Source of the DNA: Planctomycetaceae bacterium
GTDB taxonomy: Bacteria; Planctomycetota; Phycisphaerae; Phycisphaerales; SM1A02
Assembly: GCA_027488415.1 (NCBI GenBank)
Contig: JAIYBS010000089.1
Span: forward strand, 1-7,255
Direction of reading: 5' to 3'
Length of the DNA: 7,255 nt
The notes beneath the pieces are model-generated. The model was not told the origin of the DNA. It was given only the letters and a program-made list of their open reading frames with translations, and did no database searches. Positions within the stretch are counted from its first letter, which is position 1, and every line of letters begins with the position of its first letter. Made by a program: the position numbers and the translations under genes. Below are positions 1 through 6,618 of this stretch, piece after piece.

Positions 1-1548
1 CGGCCCGATCGAGACGGACAGGTCGCGGACGAGCGGGTCGGCGGCCTCGCTGTAGCCGAAGGTGACGTCGCGGAACTCGAGGCCGTCGACGGAGACGGCC
101 GCGTCCTCGGGGCTCGCCTCGCCCGACCGCGCGAGCGGGTCGAGCGGGTGGCGGAGGACGTCGTCGACGCGCGCGAGCGTCGCGCGGAGCGCCTGGATCT
201 CCTGCCCGAGCGAGGCGACCTCGAGCACCGGCCCGATGAACGCGACGAGGATCGCCTGGAACGCGAGCAGCGCACCGAGCGTGAGGTGACCCCGCATCAC
301 CTGCCACCCGCCGAACGCGAGGACGACGGCGGACACAAGGAGGGCGGCGAGCGCGTCGGTGCCGGCCGCGGTCCACGCGGCGGTCCCCTCGAGCGACTGC
401 TGCGAGCCGGCGACGCGCGCATTGGCGTCCGCGATGCGCGAGAAGAGGTCGTTCTCGCGGCCGGACGACTTGATGGTCTCGATCGCGGCGAGGCCGGAGG
501 AGACCGTTCCCGCGCCGATGCCGACGTCCTTCTCCAGCGCACGCGACCCATCGACGAGCGCGCGCCCGGACCGGATCACGAGCAGGCAGATCGCGGCGAC
601 GACGCCCAGCGCGACGAGCGCGAGGTATCCGTCGATCAGGAACATCGCGACGAGGAACGCAAGCGAGGTCACCAGCCCGACGGCGGCGGGCGCGAGCTTG
701 GAGGCGAGCACGTCGGCGAGCATCTCGAAGGACGCGAGCCGCTGGACGATGTCGCCCGGGTAGCGATGCGAGAAGAAGTCGACCGGGAGCCGGAGCACGT
801 GCGCCGCGAACGACGCGCCGCCGGTCATGGCGAGGCGCTGCTCGAGCTTCGCGAGGAGCACCTGCTGCAGCACCGAGAGCAGCGCGCTGACGGCGAGCGA
901 GGCACCCAGGATCGCGAGCATCGCGAGGATCCACCGGTGCGCGCCCTCGAGCAGGACGCGGTCGACGTACACGGCGGTCAGCGCGGGAAGGACGAACGCG
1001 GGAACCGCGAGCAGCAGGCCGCACGCGGCGGCGGCGACGACGACCCGTCGCGAGCCCCGCAGGCGGTCCGAGAGGGCGCGCGAGAGGCTTCGCGGCCGGC
1101 CGCCGCGCACGAACGCGTCGGTCGGCTCGAGCTCGAGCACCACGCCGGTGAACTTGCGGTCGAACTCGGCGGGGTCGACCCAGCGGCGGCCGAGGGCGGG
1201 GTCCATGATCCGCCAACGCCCGCCCTTCCAGCCCTCCAGGACCACGAAGTGGTCGAAGCCCCAGAAGAGGATGCCGGGAAGCTTCAGTTCCTCGAGCTCC
1301 GAGCTCTCGACCGAGTAACCGTCGCAGGAGAGCCCGAGGTGCTCGGCGGCCGCGGTGACCTGCAGCGCGCTGGTGCCGTCGCGGCTGACGCCGCACATGC
1401 GCCGGGCCTCCTCGAGCGCGATGTGCTTGCCGTGGAACGCCGCGACGCTGACGAGGCAAGCGGCCCCGCACTCGGCGGCGTCCATCTGGAGGATCACGGG
1501 CGATGCGGCGAGCCGCGTTCCGCGCGGGACGAAGGTGGAGCCCGCCAC
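1..1548 (-). CDS. C39 peptidase-containing ABC exporter, NHLM bacteriocin type (3' end cut off)
   Basis: A peptidase-containing ATP-binding exporter that would cleave the leader from a double-glycine-type precursor and export the core peptide across the inner membrane. 516 residues are visible. Residues about 15-140 form a C39 cysteine peptidase with an intact triad: Cys27 in the ECGAACL motif, His100 in GFDHFVVLEG and Asp116 in MDPALG. Residues about 165-445 form the membrane domain, with six hydrophobic segments near 169-190, 207-230, 285-305, 308-326, 397-418 and 425-445. The nucleotide-binding domain begins at about 490 (FRDVTFGYSEA), and the window ends just before the expected Walker A. 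Family members are about 700 residues long, so roughly 200 are missing. Two GTG starts are possible: 1548, one base after the adaptor stop, or 1557, overlapping it by 8 bp. Either gives translational coupling. The preceding adaptor type makes the NHLM/proteusin subtype more likely than a class IIb bacteriocin exporter. The C39-ABC call is very secure; the subtype is an inference. Confidence 0.95.
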   Translation of the reverse strand, partial: MAGSTFVPRGTRLAASPVILQMDAAECGAACLVSVAAFHGKHIALEEARRMCGVSRDGTSALQVTAAAEHLGLSCDGYSVESSELEELKLPGILFWGFDHFVVLEGWKGGRWRIMDPALGRRWVDPAEFDRKFTGVVLELEPTDAFVRGGRPRSLSRALSDRLRGSRRVVVAAAACGLLLAVPAFVLPALTAVYVDRVLLEGAHRWILAMLAILGASLAVSALLSVLQQVLLAKLEQRLAMTGGASFAAHVLRLPVDFFSHRYPGDIVQRLASFEMLADVLASKLAPAAVGLVTSLAFLVAMFLIDGYLALVALGVVAAICLLVIRSGRALVDGSRALEKDVGIGAGTVSSGLAAIETIKSSGRENDLFSRIADANARVAGSQQSLEGTAAWTAAGTDALAALLVSAVVLAFGGWQVMRGHLTLGALLAFQAILVAFIGPVLEVASLGQEIQALRATLARVDDVLRHPLDPLARSGEASPEDAAVSVDGLEFRDVTFGYSEAADPLVRDLSVSIGP

Positions 1549-1549
1549 C

Positions 1550-2812
1550 TCAGCCACCGACGACCTGCTTGATCCACGGGAGGAGGAGCCTGATCGGCGC
1601 CACCTCCTCGGTGACGACGTCGACGTCGCAGATCGTGCCGGGCACGAGCGGCTTGGGGTAGCCCGCGCCGCCCGACCAGCGCAGCCCGGTCGGCGTCGAC
1701 TGGTCAACGGCGAGGTCGAGCACCGCGGAGACGATCCCGCCGTATCGGCGCTCGATGTCCTGGGCGACCTCGGGGCTGTTGATGATCCGCGAGAGCGACT
1801 CGCGGGTGCCGACCATCGGCTCGACGTCGCGCACGGTCGCGGCGATGACGCCGAAGCGCTCGCGGTCGGCGACGGAGGGCTCGACGCGCGCGGACATCGC
1901 ACCGGCGATGCGCTTGCCGTCGGCGAGCGGGAAGAACGCGTAGCAGCGCAGGCTGCCGTCGCCGACGTCGGAGATCACGGCGACCGAGCCGCCGCGGCGC
2001 ACGGCGTCGCCGGCGCCGCGGAGCACCTGCAGCACCTTGCCGGGTCGCGGGGCGACCACGTTGCGGTCGGCGTCGAGGCGGGCCTGCGACTGACGGACGG
2101 CGGCATCGGCGTCCGCGATCGCGTTCCGTCGGCGCTGGCGCTCCTGCGCATGGCGGATGCCGGCGTCCGCGCGGTCCGCCGCAATGCGGCGAAGCTCGTT
2201 TCGGCACTCGGAGAGCGCGCGGTCGATCTCGAGCTGCGTGTTGACGGTGCCGAGGAGGTCCGCCTCCGCCAGCAGGCCCTGGCGCACGAGGTCGCGCTTG
2301 GTCTCGACCGACTTCGAGAACGCGTCCGCGGCGGCGGCGGCCTTCTCGATGCGCTGGCGCGCCTCCTGCTCGCGCGCGTCAAGCGCGGCGATCGCGGCGG
2401 AGAGCGACTGCTCCTCGGCCGCGCCCATGGCCGCGTCCTGCTCGCGGAGGCGGACGGCGGCGGACCGCGCGTCCTGCAGCTGCGCCTCGAGCGCGGGATT
2501 CGCGACGATGGCGAGCACGTCGCCCTGGGAGACGCGGTCGCCCTGCCTCACGCGGATCTCGGCGATGCGGCCGTCGAGCGGAGCCTCGGCCGCGACGACC
2601 ATCGTGCCCTCGATGAGGAGGCCCGTGCCGCGGACCGTCAGCGGGATCGTGCCGAGCACGCCCCACGCCACGAACGCCGCGGTCACCGTCGCGGCGGCCG
2701 CGACCAGGATCCACAGCCTCGGCGAGGTGATCGGCGCGACCTGGTTGACCTGGTCCGGGCTGGCCGCGGACTCGACCGCGTTCTCACGGAAATGGAGGTC
2801 TTCACCGGCCAT
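1550..2812 (-). CDS. HlyD-family membrane-fusion protein, NHLM bacteriocin secretion type
   Basis: A 420-residue periplasmic adaptor that would partner the peptidase-ABC exporter encoded immediately downstream. The N-terminal stretch (FRENAVESAASPDQVNQ, then SPRLW) followed by one membrane helix at about 34-53 resembles the NHLM bacteriocin system secretion protein family. The family's conserved C-terminal pattern is also present: TPTGLRWS at 373-380, then PGTICDVDV and IRLLLPWIKQ. Residues 76-105 (APLDGRIAEI, GDRVSQGDVLA) and 252-282 (VVAPRPGKVLQV, GDAVRRGGSVAVI) are the two half-motifs of a lipoyl-type hairpin domain. They are separated by a long Ala/Arg/Glu-rich coiled-coil hairpin (about 106-250). 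Length is normal for the family. The ATG at 2812 is chosen because it gives the family's usual short cytoplasmic tail; no strong Shine-Dalgarno precedes it. The substrate and any outer-membrane partner are not in the window. Confidence 0.93.
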   Translation of the reverse strand: MAGEDLHFRENAVESAASPDQVNQVAPITSPRLWILVAAAATVTAAFVAWGVLGTIPLTVRGTGLLIEGTMVVAAEAPLDGRIAEIRVRQGDRVSQGDVLAIVANPALEAQLQDARSAAVRLREQDAAMGAAEEQSLSAAIAALDAREQEARQRIEKAAAAADAFSKSVETKRDLVRQGLLAEADLLGTVNTQLEIDRALSECRNELRRIAADRADAGIRHAQERQRRRNAIADADAAVRQSQARLDADRNVVAPRPGKVLQVLRGAGDAVRRGGSVAVISDVGDGSLRCYAFFPLADGKRIAGAMSARVEPSVADRERFGVIAATVRDVEPMVGTRESLSRIINSPEVAQDIERRYGGIVSAVLDLAVDQSTPTGLRWSGGAGYPKPLVPGTICDVDVVTEEVAPIRLLLPWIKQVVGG

Positions 2813-2834
2813 GGCTTCGACCGGGGCATCGTAA

Positions 2835-2854
2835 GCGTTTCCGCGGGGAACCGC
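2835..2854 (-). other. stem-loop between phosphoesterase stop and adaptor gene
   Basis: Immediately after the phosphoesterase stop codon, the minus strand reads GCGGTTCC-CCGC-GGAAACGC: an 8-base stem with one mismatch and a 4-base loop. Only two T residues follow, so it does not look like a classical intrinsic terminator. It could be a weak terminator or attenuator, or a processing or stability element that sets different expression levels for the phosphoesterase and the export genes. It may also be chance in such GC-rich DNA. The pairing is seen directly; the role is inferred. Confidence 0.35.
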
Positions 2855-3871
2855 TCACTTCCGGGGCGTCCAGCCGTAGGTCTCGTAGCGGTGGTCGAAG
2901 GAGCCGTCCGGGCGAAGGTCGAGCACGCCGAAGCCCTCGCGGACCCCTTGGAGCGGACCCTTCCACCACGACCCCGAGACCGCGCCATCGCAGATGTAGG
3001 TGACGCCGTCGATCGCGCAGCGGTCGAGCAGGTGGATGTGGCCGCTCAGGCACAGGCGGACATTCCCGGCGGACTTGAAGAGCTCGTGCAGGAGCGTGGC
3101 GTCGGTGTGCATCTCGCCGGCGACGATCACGTTGTCCTCGCCGACCTTGTCGCGGCCGCGCGCCTTTCCGTAGGTGAGCGTCGTCAGCGAGAGGATCGGG
3201 ACGTGCGACACGACGCAGACGGGCGTGGTCCGCGGCGTGGTCGCGAGGAGCTCCTTGAGCCACTCGTACTGCTCGTCATCGAGGTACGCGACGTAGCCGT
3301 CGCCCTTCGGCTGCACGCTGTCGAGGCACACGAAGCGCCAGCCGCCGCGGTCGAAGGTGTGCCAGGTGCGCGCGTTCCCGAACATCTCGCACGCGAACTT
3401 CTTGCCCCAGTCGGACTCGCTCCCGTCCATGCCGCTGCGGCGCTTGTTCCAGCCGAGGATGTCGTGGTTCCCGACCGTGTGCTGCATCGGCACCGAGCAC
3501 TCGCGCTTCAGGGTGCCGAGCAGGAGCTTGCGGAGCTCCTCGGCGCGGCCGCGCTTGGCCTCGAAGACGTCCATCACCGAGTCGCCGCCGGTCACGATGA
3601 GGTCGGGCTTCTGGAGCTGCGCGTGCGCGAGCGCGGCGGCGAGGCCGGCCTCGGCGCCGAGCTCGGGCTGCACGTGGATGTCGGTCATGTGCACCAGGCG
3701 GAACGAGCCGGCGGGGGCCGGGGCGGCCGGACGCGCGGGGTCGTCGCCGAGCGAGATGCGCGCGGCCGCGAGCGTGCCGCCGGCCGCGAGGGCGGTGCGG
3801 AGGAAGGAGCGGCGATCGTCGGCGGCTGGCTGATCGGCGGCTGGCTGATCGGCGGTGAGCTTCTGGTCCAT
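2855..3871 (-). CDS. Tat-exported calcineurin-like metallophosphoesterase
   Basis: A 338-residue binuclear metallophosphoesterase predicted to act outside the cytoplasm. Residues 19-43 hold a twin-arginine signal (DRRSFLRTALAAGG), followed by an Ala/Pro linker and then the catalytic domain from about 57. All signature blocks are present: D64-x-H66 (MTDIH), GGD with D97, GNHD at 134-137, H223 in VVSHVP, and GHIH with H278 and H280. These are the metal and phosphate ligands of the calcineurin-like fold, in the arrangement of CpdA-like phosphodiesterases and secreted phosphatases. The physiological substrate (phosphomonoester, cyclic nucleotide or phosphodiester) cannot be read from the sequence. 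The ATG at 3871 gives a short n-region before the RR motif; longer in-frame versions would bury the Tat signal. The segment before the signal contains a DQPAA repeat. It may be co-transcribed with the export genes 42 bp downstream, but a functional link is unproven. Confidence 0.93.
   Translation of the reverse strand: MDQKLTADQPAADQPAADDRRSFLRTALAAGGTLAAARISLGDDPARPAAPAPAGSFRLVHMTDIHVQPELGAEAGLAAALAHAQLQKPDLIVTGGDSVMDVFEAKRGRAEELRKLLLGTLKRECSVPMQHTVGNHDILGWNKRRSGMDGSESDWGKKFACEMFGNARTWHTFDRGGWRFVCLDSVQPKGDGYVAYLDDEQYEWLKELLATTPRTTPVCVVSHVPILSLTTLTYGKARGRDKVGEDNVIVAGEMHTDATLLHELFKSAGNVRLCLSGHIHLLDRCAIDGVTYICDGAVSGSWWKGPLQGVREGFGVLDLRPDGSFDHRYETYGWTPRK
3821..3855. repeat. 15-bp tandem repeat (two full copies plus 5 bp)
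   Basis: The plus strand has two perfect head-to-tail copies of GGCGGCTGGCTGATC (3821-3835 and 3836-3850) plus a further GGCGG. On the minus strand they encode the pentapeptide repeat DQPAA-DQPAA in the n-region before the Tat signal of the phosphoesterase (residues 8-17). The period is a multiple of three, so copy-number change by slippage would lengthen or shorten the tail without shifting the frame. Confidence 0.85.
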
Positions 3872-3900
3872 GCGGGTCGTACCGAGGGCCGCGACGCCGG

Positions 3901-3937
3901 TTGAGGAATCCCGGGCGATTCGTGCGATCCGTACACT
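3901..3937 (+). promoter_or_regulatory. candidate promoter of the arginase-family gene
   Basis: The 73-bp gap between two divergent genes (3872-3944) must contain promoters for both. On the plus strand, TTGAGG (3901-3906) resembles a -35 box. Two weak -10 candidates follow: TGCGAT (3923-3928, 16-bp spacer) and TACACT (3932-3937). The second would place the transcription start at about 3944-3945, on the GTG itself, implying a leaderless mRNA. That would fit the lack of any Shine-Dalgarno before the GTG. No convincing minus-strand promoter for the phosphoesterase could be picked out. Matches are partial and the call is tentative. Confidence 0.25.
3906..3921. promoter_or_regulatory. short inverted repeat in the divergent promoter region
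   Basis: GAATC (3906-3910) and GATTC (3917-3921) form an inverted repeat with a 6-base spacer in the middle of the divergent intergenic region, overlapping the candidate promoter. Its position and relative AT-richness would suit an operator for a dimeric regulator acting on both genes. Arms of only five bases can occur by chance. Confidence 0.2.
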
Positions 3938-3944
3938 CGGCGGC

Positions 3945-4973
3945 GTGAAGAACCTACGTGCGCCATCCCCCGACGAGCTCCGGACGCTCGTGGCCGCGCG
4001 CGAGGGCGAGACGCGCATCGGCCAGCGGGCCGCGGCGCTCGTGCCGGGCGCGCCGCCGCCGAAGGGCGCGCGCGTGGCGCTGGTCGGCGTCCCGGAGGAC
4101 ATCGGGGTTCGGGCGAACCTCGGCAGGCCGGGCACGCGCCGGATGTGGCGCGCGTTCCTGCCGCGCTTCCTGAACATGCAGTCGAACGCGTTCCTCGACG
4201 GTGCGGCGGTCGTGGTCGCGGGCACCGTCGACGTGCGCGACCTGCGCCGTGCGACGCGCGGGATCGACCCGTCGGGCCTCGGGCCCCGCTCCCGCACCGA
4301 CGCGCTCGATGCGCTGCGGCGCGCGACGGCGGAGCTCGACGGACGGGTCGCATCGACGGTGGAGTCGCTGCGCCGCGCGGGGCTGGTGCCGGTCGTCGTC
4401 GGCGGCGGGCACAACAACTCGTACGGCATCCTCGCGGGCTGCGCCGCGGCCGCGGGATGCGCCATGCGGTGCGTGAACGTCGACCTGCACGCCGACCTGC
4501 GGCCGCGCGAGGGCCGACATTCGGGCAACGGCTTCACGTACGCGCTCGCCGACGGACACCTCGGCCGGTACGCGGTCGTCGGGATGTCGGAGGCCTACGC
4601 GACGGAGGCGATCGTCGACACGGTGCGCGAGGACGAGCGGATCGCGGCATGGACGTTCGAGTCGATGCTGCGTGCCGGCACGCCGCCCCGTCAGGCGGCA
4701 CTCGCGGCGGCGGCGCACGTCGGGCGGGGCCCCGCGACCATCGAGCTCGACCTCGACGCCGTGGCAGGTGCGCCCGCGAGCGCAGCGGCGGCGAGCGGGT
4801 TCACGGGGGCGGAGTTCCGGTCGATGGCGACCGCGCTCGCCTCGGCCCTCGACGTACACGCGGTGCACCTGGCGGAGGGCGCGCCGGCGCTCGGGCCGTG
4901 GCCCGCGGAGATGCTCGGGAAGCTCTGCGCCGAGGTCGTGCGCGACGTGACGGCGGCGATCGTCAGCAGGTGA
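3945..4973 (+). CDS. arginase-family ureohydrolase, formimidoylglutamase (HutG)-like
   Basis: A 342-residue arginase-fold hydrolase, likely cytoplasmic, that would cleave a guanidino or formimino C-N bond using two manganese ions. All six expected metal ligands are present: H156 in GGGHNNSYG, D180, H182 and D184 in VDLHADLRP, and D269 and D271 in ELDLDAV. The substrate-loop motif HSGNGF lies at 192-197. The N-terminal part (VALVGVPEDIGVRANLGRPG, then FLPRFLNMQSNAFL) resembles the formimidoylglutamase-like subgroup known from Bacteroidetes-type proteins more than true arginases or agmatinases, which usually carry a GPxAIR-type segment there. In histidine degradation such an enzyme would turn formimidoylglutamate into glutamate and formamide, but no other hut gene is nearby. 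The GTG at 3945 is preferred; the next in-frame upstream start (ATG 3855) would overlap the divergent phosphoesterase start. The 3' end overlaps adenine deaminase by 11 bp, tail to tail. Family is secure, substrate uncertain. Confidence 0.9.
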   Translation: MKNLRAPSPDELRTLVAAREGETRIGQRAAALVPGAPPPKGARVALVGVPEDIGVRANLGRPGTRRMWRAFLPRFLNMQSNAFLDGAAVVVAGTVDVRDLRRATRGIDPSGLGPRSRTDALDALRRATAELDGRVASTVESLRRAGLVPVVVGGGHNNSYGILAGCAAAAGCAMRCVNVDLHADLRPREGRHSGNGFTYALADGHLGRYAVVGMSEAYATEAIVDTVREDERIAAWTFESMLRAGTPPRQAALAAAAHVGRGPATIELDLDAVAGAPASAAAASGFTGAEFRSMATALASALDVHAVHLAEGAPALGPWPAEMLGKLCAEVVRDVTAAIVSR

Positions 4974-6618
4974 CGGCGGGAACGAAGCGGAACTGCAGGC
5001 CGTCGAAGAGGCCGCGGTCGCTGAGCTTTAGCGCCGGGATCACCAGCAGCGCCATGAAGCTCGTGGTCATGAACGGCGCGCGAAGCGGCGAGCCGAGCGC
5101 CTTGGCCTTCGCCGTGAGGCGCGCGTACGCCGCGCCGACCTCCTCGGCGGGCCGGTCGCTCATGAGGCCGGCGATCGGCAGGGGGAGCACGTCGGCCTGT
5201 GTGCCGTCGGCCACTGCGAGGCCGCCGCGCGCGGCGAACACCGCGTTCACGGCCGCCGCGATCTCCTCGCGCGAGGCACCCACGGCCACGACGTTGTGGC
5301 AGTCGTGCGCGACGCTCGCCGCGATCGCGCCGCGCCGCAGCCCGAAGCCGCGGATGAACGCGGAGGCCGGCGGCGCATCCGAGTAGCGGTTGACGACGAC
5401 GACCTGCAGCAGGTCCTGCGACGGATCGGGATCGATCGCGCCGCCAGTGGTGCGCATGCGCACGTCGGCGCGCTTCGTGACGAGCTGCCCGTCCTCGGCG
5501 ACGATGGCGTGCACGCCGACCTCCGGAGCGCCGGCGCACTCGGCCGGGGCACGCACCCGGAAGTCGTCCGCCGCGAAGCGCGCCGCACGGAACGCGTTCG
5601 GCGTGCCGGACGGCCGCCGCGCGATCAGGTCGACGCCGCCCTCGGCGACCGGCTGCCCGGCGATCCACGTCCGGAGCGGCCGGAAGGAGCGCAGGTCCTC
5701 GACGAGCACCATGTCCGCGCGGTCGCCGGGCTGCAGCAGCCCGCACGGAAGCCGGTAGTGCCGAACGGGGTTGAGCGTCGCGGCACGGAGCGCGACCATC
5801 GGGTCGATGCCCTTCGCGACGGCGCGCGCGGCGATGCGATCGACGTGCCCGAGCAGCAGGTCGTCGGGATGCGCGTCGTCGGTACAGAACATGCAGAGCG
5901 ACGGGTGCTCGCCGAGCAGCGGCCACAGCGCCTCGAAGTTTCGCGCCGCGCTGCCCTCGCGGATCAGCACCTTCACGCCGAGCGCCGCCTTGCCGCGCGC
6001 CTCCTCGAGGGTGAAGCACTCATGGTCGGTCTCGATGCCGCGCGCGAAGTACGCCTTCGCCTGCTCGCCCGCGAGGCCGGGCGCGTGGCCGTCGACGGGC
6101 TTGCCGCGCGCCCTCGCCGCGGCGATCTTCGCGAGGACCTGCGGGTCGCCGCCGATCGCGCCGGGCCAGTTCATCATCTCGCTCAGGTAGCCGATGCGCG
6201 GATCGTCGAGCAGTCGCTCGCATGCCGCGGCATCGAGCACCGCACCCGCGGTCTCGAAGTCGGTCGCCGGCACGCACGACGGGCAGCCGAACCAGCAGGT
6301 GAACGGCGATCCCGCGATGTCGTCGAGCATGTAGCGAACGCCGTCGGCGCCGAGCACGTTCGCGATCTCGTGCGGGTCGCTCACGCTCGCGACGGTGCCG
6401 TGGCGCATGGCGATGCGCGCGAACTCCCACGGCGGCAGCATGCTGCTCTCGACGTGAACATGCGCGTCCACGAAGCCGGGCACGAGCGTCCCGGGATCCA
6501 CCGGGCCGTCGACCGGCGCGATCGACGCGATGCGGCCGTCGCGGACGACGACCTCGCACGGGCGGACCGTTCCGGCGACGACGTCAGCGACCAGGTGGCG
6601 GAGTCGGGTCTCGGGCAT
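4963..6618 (-). CDS. ade: adenine deaminase (EC 3.5.4.2)
   Basis: Hydrolyses adenine to hypoxanthine and ammonia in purine salvage; cytoplasmic. The 551-residue protein is a complete amidohydrolase-superfamily adenine deaminase. Residues about 1-48 plus about 290-325 form the small beta domain. The metal centre is intact: H53 and H55 in VDAHVHVESS, E147 in SEMMNWPG, H178 in DGHAPG, H199 in TDHECFTLEEA, and D247 in CTDDAHPDD. IREGSAARN (219-227) and ATLNPVRHY are further family signatures. The C-terminal adenine-deaminase domain follows, with SVAHDCHNVVAVG at 435-447 and a terminal LKLSDRGLFDGLQF. Length is slightly short for the family (commonly 570-600) but no block is missing. The ATG at 6618 overlaps the upstream Fluc gene by 35 bp; no clear Shine-Dalgarno is visible, so translation may depend on coupling. 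Its 3' end overlaps the convergent arginase-family gene by 11 bp. Confidence 0.97.
   Translation of the reverse strand: MPETRLRHLVADVVAGTVRPCEVVVRDGRIASIAPVDGPVDPGTLVPGFVDAHVHVESSMLPPWEFARIAMRHGTVASVSDPHEIANVLGADGVRYMLDDIAGSPFTCWFGCPSCVPATDFETAGAVLDAAACERLLDDPRIGYLSEMMNWPGAIGGDPQVLAKIAAARARGKPVDGHAPGLAGEQAKAYFARGIETDHECFTLEEARGKAALGVKVLIREGSAARNFEALWPLLGEHPSLCMFCTDDAHPDDLLLGHVDRIAARAVAKGIDPMVALRAATLNPVRHYRLPCGLLQPGDRADMVLVEDLRSFRPLRTWIAGQPVAEGGVDLIARRPSGTPNAFRAARFAADDFRVRAPAECAGAPEVGVHAIVAEDGQLVTKRADVRMRTTGGAIDPDPSQDLLQVVVVNRYSDAPPASAFIRGFGLRRGAIAASVAHDCHNVVAVGASREEIAAAVNAVFAARGGLAVADGTQADVLPLPIAGLMSDRPAEEVGAAYARLTAKAKALGSPLRAPFMTTSFMALLVIPALKLSDRGLFDGLQFRFVPAVTC

Noticed and set aside
148..1572. 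474-residue plus-strand open frame opposite the ABC exporter
   Set aside because: It is Arg/Glu/Asp/His-rich without domain signatures and lies antisense to a frame with complete C39 and transporter motifs. It is explained by GC-rich third positions removing antisense stops.
2826..2856. Separate promoter for the adaptor-exporter genes (TACGAT at 2828-2833 on the minus strand)
   Set aside because: No -35 match at proper spacing and it overlaps the stem-loop; a four-of-six match is expected by chance.
1355..3904. 849-residue plus-strand open frame, the longest in the window
   Set aside because: It runs antisense across three well-identified genes and their gaps, has a low-complexity charged/Ala composition and no recognisable motif. 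It is a compositional shadow despite its length.
3872..4537. N-terminal extension of the phosphoesterase upstream of 3871
   Set aside because: The extension is antisense to the arginase-family gene, is Arg/Ser/Pro-rich with no domain, and would bury the twin-arginine signal deep inside the protein.
4691..6019. 442-residue minus-strand open frame across ade and the arginase-family gene
   Set aside because: Arg/Ala-rich out-of-frame shadow of ade; both genes it overlaps have intact catalytic motifs in their own frames.
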